From assembly GCA_023393755.1 (NCBI GenBank), contig JAEXCA010000160.1, forward strand, positions 1-16,620: DNA of 16,620 nt. Reading direction: 5' to 3'. A program made the position numbers and the translations under genes. Under the pieces are notes generated by a model. The model was not told where the DNA came from. It ran no database searches and saw only the letters and a list, made by a program, of their open reading frames with translations. Origin of the DNA: Actinomycetes bacterium (GTDB lineage: Bacteria > Actinomycetota > Actinomycetes > Propionibacteriales > Propionibacteriaceae). This document shows, in pieces, positions 7,701 to 13,677 of the stretch; the first letter of the stretch is position 1; each line of letters starts with the position of its first letter.

Positions 7701-7869
7701 GTTGGTGCTTGTCAACAGGATTTGGTGGCTGGGCTCGGGGGCACTCAACCGGGTCGGACAGGACGGGCCCGTTCGTGCGAAGGCGAGGACCGGCTCGGGT
7801 ACGGCCACGGTTCGATCGTGGCGAGGCGGCCAGCGCCGGATCACGTCAGAGGAGTGTGCTCCTGGCACC
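7701..7869. other. Gene-free stretch between repeat pieces
   Basis: No credible reading frame. It contains a CCACG (7805-7809) / CGTGG (7817-7821) hairpin with a GTTCGAT loop and an AGGAG (7850-7854) / CTCCT (7859-7863) hairpin. The GTTCGAT loop is not part of a recognisable tRNA. Confidence 0.4.
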
Positions 7870-8224
7870 GTGGGCGCCAGGGCTGGTGACGCACTGGTTG
7901 ACCGCAACCCCGGTCCGCTCGCGCAATGCCGCCGCCTATCACCGGCCGGGACGGTGACCCGCCGGCCGGCGCGCATCCACGCCGGCTATCCGGCCCAGGC
8001 AAGGGCTGATAACCGGCGTCGCTGCGCAGCCGGGGCAGTCGTGGCTGCGGGAGCCCGGGGTATGCGGCGCGGATGCGCGCAGGTGGGGTGGTGCTCCCCC
8101 GGCAACGCACTGGGATCGGCCTCAGGCGGCTCGGCCCCGGCATTGGCGATGACACCGCCGGCATTCTGGACAAGGTCCCCGACTTCACGGGGCACGAAAG
8201 CCAGGCCCCAGTGTGGAAGTCAGG
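7870..8224 (-). repeat. Structured dispersed repeat, copy 2 (inverted)
   Basis: Read on the minus strand from 8224, this matches copies 1 and 3: CCTGACTTCCACACTGGGGC start, then the same series of hairpins. The long stem pairs 8059-8078 with 7971-7991 around a 67-nt loop. Inside it GCAGCC/GGCTGC (plus coordinates 8043-8048 and 8026-8031) encloses an 11-nt loop of different sequence. The GATA-loop hairpin is at 7931-7946 and is weaker here (GCCGGT/GGCGGC). After it, GACC/GGTC forms the short hairpin that copy 1 lacks. It lies between two convergent genes. The exact left edge is uncertain by about ten bases. Confidence 0.8.
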
Positions 8225-8502
8225 TCGCGGGTTCGGGAAGAGCAACTCTTCGAGTCAGTAACTGGCCGGCGGCTTCGCGCGCGGATAGTGGAAGGCTGCG
8301 GCGCCTCGGCTACCAGTTCCGCGACGGCGGCTTCGCGCGCGCGGATGGTTGGGGTGAGAAGGTTCCGCTCTTGGGTGCGGCTGGCCTGAGGGCGCTCACA
8401 CGAGAAGAGTCTCGCGTCAATAACCGCGACCGCTGCGCGACCACCGCGGGTTCGGGAAGAGAACGCTTCGAGTCAGCTCAACGCCCCGAGCCTGCAGAAG
8501 GG
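8225..8502. repeat. Gene-free stretch with short direct repeats
   Basis: Two near-identical 31-32-bp direct repeats, 8227-8258 and 8446-8476, share GCGGGTTCGGGAAGAG and CTTCGAGTCAG. The first contains a perfect GAAGAG-CAA-CTCTTC hairpin (8237-8251). Between them GGCGGCTTCGCGCGCGGAT occurs at 8268-8286 and again, two bases longer, at 8326-8346. No credible gene lies here. The first direct repeat abuts the 5' end of structured-repeat copy 2, so the segment may be a second repeat family or a decayed element. Confidence 0.55.
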
Positions 8503-10224
8503 TCACTGAACGGCGGTGCGATCCGCACCGACGGTGGCGTCCGTCCGCTTCGGCCGGGCGAGCAGCCAGGTGCCGGCGACCAGGGCGATCACGAACAGCG
8601 GGTCGCCCAGCAGATCCTCGCTGGTCTGCGCCCAGATCGAGGAGTCGAGCGGGGTGCCGGTGCCGCGGCTGAGGGCCAGGAAGGCGATCGAGGTGACCGC
8701 GAACAGCGAGTTGGCCAGGAACAGCAGCACACGGGTCGACTGCGGCAGTTGACGCGAGTCGGCGCGGGTGAACTCGGCATCGGTGAGGATCCGCCAGGTC
8801 AGCCCGAACAGGATGACCAGCGGGCCGCTGAACACCAGCAGCGCGCTGCCCGGATCGGAGAGCACCTCGCGGTGCGGGTAGAGCACCGCCAGCAGCAGGA
8901 CGGTGACCAGGGCCGCCGCCCGTTCCCGGGTGAGCCGTCGCCGGATCGCCAGCCAGCCGCCGATCGCCAGCGCGGCGACCCCGGCGATCACCCCGTAGCC
9001 GGTGGAGGTACGGTCGAGCAGGAAGTCCCCGCCGGGCAGCAGCCCGGCCGCGTCCATCAGCACGGCCACCGCGAAGGAGGCCAGGAAGCCCGCCTCGCCG
9101 CGCCGGCCGGAGCGGGCACGCTGCCAGGCGAAGCCGAGCGCGACCAGCCCGAGCAGGCCACGCCACAGCACCCCCGGATTGCTCTCCATCCAGGCGGTCA
9201 GCCCCTGTTCGATCAGCTGGCCGACCGCGGTCTGGTGCAGCCCGAGCGTCGGCAGCAGGCTGTTCACCATCATCAGCGGCACCATCACGACCATCATCGC
9301 CACCATCGCCGCGGCCAGCGGGTACAGCCGCGGGCTCCAGGTTTCCGGGTAGACCGCGGGTGGCTCCGGCTCGGCCCGGCCGAGCACGATCGCCAGCACG
9401 ACGGCGACCAGCGCCAGACAGGCGGCCGAGCCGAGCAGGCCGGTGAGGCCCAACTCATCCCGCGACCAGTAGCTGCTGAGCCCGAACCAGGCCAGCACCA
9501 CCGCCGCACCCACCCAGAACAACCGGGGACCAACCGGACGGGTGCCGGCCGCGACGGCACCCGTCACCACGATCTGGGCCGGCGCGGTGGCCGCCACGAT
9601 GATCGCCGGCAGGGCGAGCGGCTGCAGGTTGACCAACGCCCCCTCGAGCCCGGTGGGACGCGGGTCGGTGAACGTCAGGAAGATGCCGCCGCCGGCCCAG
9701 GGCAGCAGCGCCGCGGTGGTCACCAGGGCGGCGACCACGACGAACTCCCACCAGGCGTACTCCCGGCGGGCCCGGACGATGGTGAAGACCAACAGCCCCA
9801 GGTAGGCCAGCGCCGCGCCGGCCATCACCACGGGCTGGTCGAAGGCGGTGAGGGAGAAGAAGAAGGTCGCCGCCGCCCCCAGCAGGAACAGCGGCACCCG
9901 CAGCCACCACGAGGTGTGCAGCGCGGCGGTGTGCGCCAGCGCGAGCGACAGCAGCAGCCCGGCCACCAGCAGGGGCAGGGACGTGGTCGGGACGGTGGTG
10001 TCCGAGGTCGCCGACACCGTCAGCTCGCCCAGCTGACGCAGCGGCACGGCGAAGGTGGCCGCCAGGGCCAGCGCCGCGTAGACCACGATCGTGGCCACCC
10101 CGATCGCGGCCAGGCCGCGGGGCCACCGCGAGGGCTGGGGCCGCCCGCTGCGCACCGGCTCGACGAAGGTGATCTCCCAGATGTCCCGCAGCGCCCTGCC
10201 GAACTCGTGACCCGCGCTGCTCAT
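8503..10224 (-). CDS. Polytopic membrane protein of unknown function
   Basis: A 573-residue integral membrane protein with roughly 14-16 predicted helices from about residue 35 to the end; the first about 30 residues (FGRALRDIWEITFVEPVRSGRP) and the last about 15 are hydrophilic. I recognise no catalytic or transport motif and would not assign a family. Its ATG at 10224 overlaps the stop of the beta-propeller gene (ATGA), which fixes the start and implies coupled translation. The pairing with a surface-anchored propeller protein suggests the two act together in the envelope, but that is inference from arrangement only. No clear terminator follows; the 3' side runs into short direct repeats. 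Confidence 0.85.
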   Translation of the reverse strand: MSSAGHEFGRALRDIWEITFVEPVRSGRPQPSRWPRGLAAIGVATIVVYAALALAATFAVPLRQLGELTVSATSDTTVPTTSLPLLVAGLLLSLALAHTAALHTSWWLRVPLFLLGAAATFFFSLTAFDQPVVMAGAALAYLGLLVFTIVRARREYAWWEFVVVAALVTTAALLPWAGGGIFLTFTDPRPTGLEGALVNLQPLALPAIIVAATAPAQIVVTGAVAAGTRPVGPRLFWVGAAVVLAWFGLSSYWSRDELGLTGLLGSAACLALVAVVLAIVLGRAEPEPPAVYPETWSPRLYPLAAAMVAMMVVMVPLMMVNSLLPTLGLHQTAVGQLIEQGLTAWMESNPGVLWRGLLGLVALGFAWQRARSGRRGEAGFLASFAVAVLMDAAGLLPGGDFLLDRTSTGYGVIAGVAALAIGGWLAIRRRLTRERAAALVTVLLLAVLYPHREVLSDPGSALLVFSGPLVILFGLTWRILTDAEFTRADSRQLPQSTRVLLFLANSLFAVTSIAFLALSRGTGTPLDSSIWAQTSEDLLGDPLFVIALVAGTWLLARPKRTDATVGADRTAVQ

Positions 10225-12008
10225 GGCGTCCTCCCCACCGTGACCCCGATCGGGCCGGACACCACCACCGCGTCGCCGGAGACGGCCAGGTAGCTGGTGC
10301 TGTGGTCGACGTCCCCCAGCCGATGTGGCCACTCCCGCACCTGCCGGCCGTCGGCGTCGAGCAGCAGCAGCGACTTCCCGGTGAGCACCAGCACCCGCTC
10401 GCCGCCGCCGATCGCCGTCCGGCTGCGCAGCGGCTGCGCCCACAGTTCCGCGCCGCTGGCCGCGTCGATCCCCAGCAGGTAGTCGTCGTCGCGCAGGACG
10501 AACCTGTCGCCGAGCGACACCAGGCCGTGGGCGTCCTGCTTGATCCGGGAGCGCCAGACCTGGCTGCCGTCGGCCAGCGAGTACCCCCGCACCACGTAGG
10601 AGTCCGACCGCCCGACGGCCACCACCGGAGCGGGACCGTCGCTGACCGCCAGCGCGGCCACCCGGCCGGCGTCCACCGTCCACTGCTCGTTGCCCTGCCG
10701 GTCGAAGCTGCTCAGCGCACCCCCGGCGTCGGCGACCAGCAGCCGGTCACCGGCCGCCAGCGGCGTCCTGCGGATCTCGGTGCCCATGGTCGCCCGCCAG
10801 CGTTCCTCGCCGGTGACCAGGTCGTAGCCGGTCACCCCGCCGTCGAGGGTGACCACCACCACGGTGTCCGCGCCGAACCGGACCGGTGGGACGCGGGTGA
10901 GGTCGGTCAGCCGGGCCTGCCAGAGCCACTGGCCTTCGGGTCCGTAGGCGACCAGCTCCCGCCGGCCGTTGGTCACCACCGTGATTCCGGCGAAGCTGGC
11001 GGTCGAGGTCAGCGTGCCGCCGGGCCGTGCCACCCAGCGCACCGGCGGCGGATCCTCGGCGGAGTCGAGGGCGATCAGGTCGGGGACCACCTGGTTGGCG
11101 AAGACCAGCGAGCCGTCGGGCAGCACGGCGGGCGCCGAGATCGGCGAGAGGGAGGTGATGCCGGCACCCGGCTGGCTGTGCACCCGATCGGTGAACTGCA
11201 ACTCGTCCGCGCGGGACCAGTCGAACGCCGGTGGATCGACCGGTGACAGCCGCGGGAGGGCATCGGACGGCTGCCAGGCGTTCTCCCCGTCGTGGCTGGC
11301 GATCACGCCCGAGCCGGGGCACCAGGTGCGCTCGCTGGGCAGCTCCTGCTGGTTGATGACGATCGTCATGGCCACCACCACGCAACCGCGGAGCCTTTCG
11401 CCCGGGTCGGTCGGGGCCTGGGCGCGGTAGTCGGCGCGGTAGTCGGTGGAGGACCACTCCTGGTCCGGTGTGCGGAAGGCGACCGCGCCCTCGGAGGTCC
11501 AGGTGTTGCCGGCGGCCAGGTCGGCCGGCAGGTCGAGCCGGCCGGGCTCCCAGATCGTGTCCAGGGTGCCGCTGGCCGATTCCGCAACCGTCCAGCCGCC
11601 GCGGTCGTCGATCACCCACAGGTCCTCCCCGGTCACCTCCGCCGACGCCCGGGCGTCCAGCTGGTGGGAGGCGACCCGCAGGTAGCTGGCCTCGTCCCAG
11701 GGCATGTCGGTGATGCCGGCCCAGGTGCTGAAGGTCGGCGAGTTCGACTGCATCAGGCTGAGCAGGGAGGGCCGGGCCCATTCGGTGGCGTAGGCCTCCT
11801 CGCCCGCGGCGAAGGCGAACCGGGTTCCGTCCGGCGGCAGCCACCGGGCGGCTCCGGTGGCCGGGGACGCGGCGGGCGCGCCGATGGTCGAGGTGGCACC
11901 GAGCAGGCCGAGGAGGGTGAGCCCGACCCCGACCCACGGCGTCACCGGCGACCGGCGCCGTGGCGGCGGCGGAGGCGGCGGGGGCGGGGGTGGCGGGAAG
12001 GGGTGCAC
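10221..12008 (-). CDS. Membrane-anchored PQQ-type beta-propeller protein with a proline tract
   Basis: A 595-residue protein: cytoplasmic start MHPF followed by twelve consecutive prolines (5-16) and RRR, one membrane helix (about 22-42), then an extracytoplasmic part. The C-terminal 300 residues hold PQQ-like propeller blades, each ending in a GxxxW type strand: YGPEGQWLWQARL, VTGYDLVTGEERWRA, FDRQGNEQWTV, YSLADGSQVWRS, IDAASGAELWAQPL. The region between (about 60-290) has no family I recognise but includes Cys209 and Cys230, a possible disulfide. No enzyme residues for true PQQ dehydrogenases are evident, so a binding or assembly role is more likely. The GTG at 12008 is chosen because TATGGT lies six nt upstream; the frame remains open to 12122 without sensible protein. 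Confidence 0.85.
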   Translation of the reverse strand: MHPFPPPPPPPPPPPPRRRSPVTPWVGVGLTLLGLLGATSTIGAPAASPATGAARWLPPDGTRFAFAAGEEAYATEWARPSLLSLMQSNSPTFSTWAGITDMPWDEASYLRVASHQLDARASAEVTGEDLWVIDDRGGWTVAESASGTLDTIWEPGRLDLPADLAAGNTWTSEGAVAFRTPDQEWSSTDYRADYRAQAPTDPGERLRGCVVVAMTIVINQQELPSERTWCPGSGVIASHDGENAWQPSDALPRLSPVDPPAFDWSRADELQFTDRVHSQPGAGITSLSPISAPAVLPDGSLVFANQVVPDLIALDSAEDPPPVRWVARPGGTLTSTASFAGITVVTNGRRELVAYGPEGQWLWQARLTDLTRVPPVRFGADTVVVVTLDGGVTGYDLVTGEERWRATMGTEIRRTPLAAGDRLLVADAGGALSSFDRQGNEQWTVDAGRVAALAVSDGPAPVVAVGRSDSYVVRGYSLADGSQVWRSRIKQDAHGLVSLGDRFVLRDDDYLLGIDAASGAELWAQPLRSRTAIGGGERVLVLTGKSLLLLDADGRQVREWPHRLGDVDHSTSYLAVSGDAVVVSGPIGVTVGRTP

Positions 12009-12014
12009 GTCGGC

Positions 12015-12020
12015 ACCATA
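12015..12020 (-). promoter_or_regulatory. -10-like box (TATGGT) of the beta-propeller operon
   Basis: On the minus strand TATGGT ends six nt before the GTG at 12008, so transcription would begin at or beside the start codon (leaderless). No convincing -35 is seen. Confidence 0.45.
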
Positions 12021-12115
12021 CTGGCCCACCGGGCCGGTGGCCGGTCGTGTTGCGGGTGGGAATGAGGGTGCGCCGGGAAATGAACGGGGCAGGTGGCGGT
12101 TTCTGGGCGGGACGC

Positions 12116-12277
12116 ATGACAAGGCGGAGGCCCGACGTGCAGCAGCGCTACACGGGAGCGGTCGACAACGCCATCAGGCGCCCGATCCAGGAAGCGACAC
12201 GCACCGGTGATCTTCCGGCGGGCCCTTACTCCCAGCGGGTGGACGCCGGACCTGCTGGGGCTGGCCGGACGGAGTGA
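12116..12277 (+). CDS. Possible small protein, 53 residues
   Basis: An open frame, too short for routine calling, starts at ATG 12116 and reads MTRRRPDVQQRYTGAVDNAI, continuing RRPIQEATRTGDLPAG, then PYSQRV from the first spaced repeat, and stops in the first spacer. Its mixed, charged composition looks more protein-like than most chance frames here. I recognise no family and see no good ribosome site. It may be a remnant: the same PYSQRV phrase appears in the plus-strand translations of the other two repeats. Low confidence. Confidence 0.3.
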   Translation: MTRRRPDVQQRYTGAVDNAIRRPIQEATRTGDLPAGPYSQRVDAGPAGAGRTE

Positions 12278-12371
12278 GCGACCCTTACTCCCAGCGGGTG
12301 TGGACGCCGGTTCGTCGCCAACATCAAGACCGGCTCGATCGACCCTTACTCCCAGCGGGTGTGGACGCCGG
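12221..12371. repeat. Three short regularly spaced repeats with unique spacers (CRISPR-like)
   Basis: Repeats at 12221-12249 (two-base deletion), 12280-12310 and 12341-12371; the last two are identical over 31 bp, from GACCCTTACTCCCAGCGGGT to GTGGACGCCGG. The two spacers, 12250-12279 and 12311-12340, are both exactly 30 nt and unrelated to each other. The repeat contains a hairpin, ACTCCC-AGC-GGGTGT, with one mismatch. The 61-bp period equals that of type I-E CRISPR arrays and the deleted end unit resembles a degenerate terminal repeat. Against this, there are only three units, no cas genes, and the last repeat supplies the 3' end of a minus-strand gene. A tandem-duplication or attachment-site origin remains possible. 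Confidence 0.6.
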
Positions 12372-12888
12372 GCTTGATGCTGCGCAACAGCCTGGCCGCC
12401 AGGCCGGGGTCGCTCGCCGGGCTGAGCCGGGCGATCAGCTTGCGGTAGTTGTTCAGCGCCTGCTCGCGGCGGGCGACGATCTCGTCCACCTCGACCGCGT
12501 GCACCTCGGCCAGTTCCGGCTCGGAGAGCTCGTCCCAGTACGCCCGCTGCAGCAACTCGCGGTCACGACGGCGCAGCCGAGAGACGGCGTCGCGCAGCTT
12601 GGCCTCCTCCGGGGTGTCCTGGGGTGCGTTCGGCACCGTGGCGACCTGTCCGCGCATCTTGTCCAGGAAACTGCGCCCGTCGGAGTGGTGGACGTAGGAG
12701 TCGAACACCACCTTGTCCAGCAGCTGGTAGGCGGCGCGCAGGCTCGGCGCCTCGTTCTTCCTGGCCAGCAGGTCGAACACCTGGGCGGCCAGCGGCTCGG
12801 GCTCGGTGTGCATCGCCCGCCACTCGCAGGCGGCCACGATCAGCGTCTCGTACCGGTCGCGGAACTCCGCCAACCCCTCAGCCCTCAT
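12346..12888 (-). CDS. Protein with sigma-70 region 4-like helix-turn-helix
   Basis: A 180-residue, mostly helical protein. Residues about 105-152 (RRRDRELLQRAYWDELSEPE, then LAEVHAVEVDEIVARREQAL) match the pattern of sigma-70 region 4: an R-ELL-RAYW-D-LS helix, a turn, then a recognition helix. There is no region 2, so it is not a complete sigma factor; a DNA-binding regulator or degenerate ECF-like protein is the best guess. The start ATG 12888 has TAGGCT six nt upstream. The last nine residues (PGVHTRWE and stop) are encoded by the third spaced repeat, so the C-terminus may not be native. A possible truncated gene overlaps its start (ATGA). Confidence 0.75.
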   Translation of the reverse strand: MRAEGLAEFRDRYETLIVAACEWRAMHTEPEPLAAQVFDLLARKNEAPSLRAAYQLLDKVVFDSYVHHSDGRSFLDKMRGQVATVPNAPQDTPEEAKLRDAVSRLRRRDRELLQRAYWDELSEPELAEVHAVEVDEIVARREQALNNYRKLIARLSPASDPGLAARLLRSIKPGVHTRWE

Positions 12889-13027
12889 GGGCTCAGCCTA
12901 GGGCCAGCACCGCCCCGATCCACCGGATGGCCGCGCAACTGCAGGGTGGAGAGCCCGTGCTCGAAGGTTCCACCGGCGGCCCAGAACTCGCCCAGCCAGC
13001 CCAGTGCCACCCAGCCGGCAGCCTCAC
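12885..13027 (-). pseudogene. Possible 3' remnant of a gene cut off by structured-repeat copy 3
   Basis: On the minus strand one frame reads EAAGWVALGWLGEFWAAGGT, then FEHGLSTLQLRGHPVDRG, with G/C-rich third positions, and ends with a TGA that overlaps the next gene's ATG (ATGA), an arrangement typical of real operons in this window. Upstream it meets a REP-like half-motif and then repeat copy 3, with no start codon. I do not recognise the protein and it may be chance. If real, it is the tail of a gene destroyed by the repeat insertion. Confidence 0.3.
12895..12900 (-). promoter_or_regulatory. -10-like box (TAGGCT) of the sigma-region-4-like gene
   Basis: On the minus strand TAGGCT ends six nt before the ATG at 12888, the same geometry as the boxes before four other genes here. 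Confidence 0.35.
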
Positions 13028-13045
13028 CAGGGGACGGTTTTCTGA

Positions 13046-13399
13046 CCTGACTTCCACACTGGGGCCTGGTTTTGGTGGCCCCGTGAGGTCGGGGACCTTG
13101 TCAGGGATGCCGGCGGTGTCGTTGCCGATGCCGGGGTCGAGCCGGTTGAGGCTGATACCGGTGCGTTGCTGGAGGGTCACCCCGGTGCGCACCCCCCCCG
13201 CATATACCAGGTCCCTGCAGCCGCGGCCCTCCCGGCTGCGCATCTATGCCGGTTCTCAGCCGGTGCTGGGGGCTGGTATGCGGGGTGGATGCGCACTGGC
13301 CGGTGGGCCAGCTCTCCCGGCCGGTGATAACCGGCGTTATTGCGCGAGCGGACCAGGATTGACAGTCCGCCAGCGCGTCAGCAGCCCTACGCTGGCGGC
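13046..13399 (+). repeat. Structured dispersed repeat, copy 3
   Basis: Starts with the same CCTGACTTCCACACTGGGGC as the other copies. The long stem pairs 13187-13208 with 13275-13294 around a 66-nt loop, with a C-run interrupting the left arm. The inner GCAGCC (13217-13222) / GGCTGC (13234-13239) stem again has an 11-nt loop, of different sequence. GCCGGT (13320-13325) and ACCGGC (13330-13335) form a perfect GATA-loop hairpin. A CGGAC/GTCCG hairpin follows, and the element closes with CCAGCG (13370-13375) / CGCTGG (13390-13395). It is preceded by a REP-like half-motif at 13029-13042. No shared frame with copies 1 and 2. Confidence 0.8.
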
Positions 13400-13523
13400 C
13401 GCCGCCCTGGCCGCCGAACGAGGGGTCGAACCACGCGAACTGGACGCCGGGGTGCTTCAGCGGGCGCTTCGTGGCCAGGGCGCGATCGTCAGCCCGGACG
13501 AGGTCCGCGTCCTGACTGATTGA
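13400..13523 (+). pseudogene. Possible C-terminal gene fragment
   Basis: After copy 3 a plus-strand frame reads ALAAERGVEPRELDAGVLQR, then ALRGQGAIVSPDEVRVLTD and a stop, with G/C-rich third positions. It looks protein-like but has no start outside the repeat, so it could be the tail of a gene interrupted by the element. I recognise no family. Chance openness in GC-rich DNA is the alternative. Confidence 0.3.
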
Positions 13524-13649
13524 TGGCGGTGCTCGGCTCGCGACGAGGCCGGGTTGGCGGTGTTGGTGAGCGTGGCCCACCCGGGCACAACGTCATCGGC
13601 GACTCGTCACGTCCGCTCACCCAGGACGACCGGGCTGCACTTTCCCGCT
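13524..13649. other. Intergenic stretch with a spaced inverted repeat
   Basis: No gene is seen. GGTGAGCG (13565-13572) and CGCTCACC (13614-13621) form an 8-bp inverted repeat separated by 41 bases, which could be a weak stem or a binding site. Confidence 0.3.
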
Positions 13650-13676
13650 GGCCAGCCTGGCTGCGGTGGGCTGGCC
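13650..13676 (-). terminator. Terminator hairpin of the secreted nuclease gene
   Basis: A perfect 8-bp stem, GGCCAGCC (13650-13657) with GGCTGGCC (13669-13676), 11-nt loop, begins one base past the nuclease stop codon. A T-tract is lacking, but position and stability support termination. Confidence 0.55.
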
Positions 13677-13677
13677 G

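Noticed and set aside
7805..7821. T-arm-like hairpin (CCACG, GTTCGAT loop, CGTGG) suggesting a tRNA
   Set aside because: The loop is offset from the canonical TTCRANY register and no D-arm, anticodon arm or acceptor stem can be formed around it.
7696..10293. Plus-strand frame of 865 residues
   Set aside because: Antisense to the polytopic membrane protein and crossing the repeat region; Gln/Gly/Arg-rich shadow.
12221..12371. Firm CRISPR call
   Set aside because: Only three units, no cas genes or leader in the window, and one repeat is coding; kept as a spaced repeat rather than a confirmed array.
13650..13676. Possible attachment site formed by the 8-bp palindrome
   Set aside because: Its position one base after a stop codon is better explained as a terminator hairpin, and no integrase is present.
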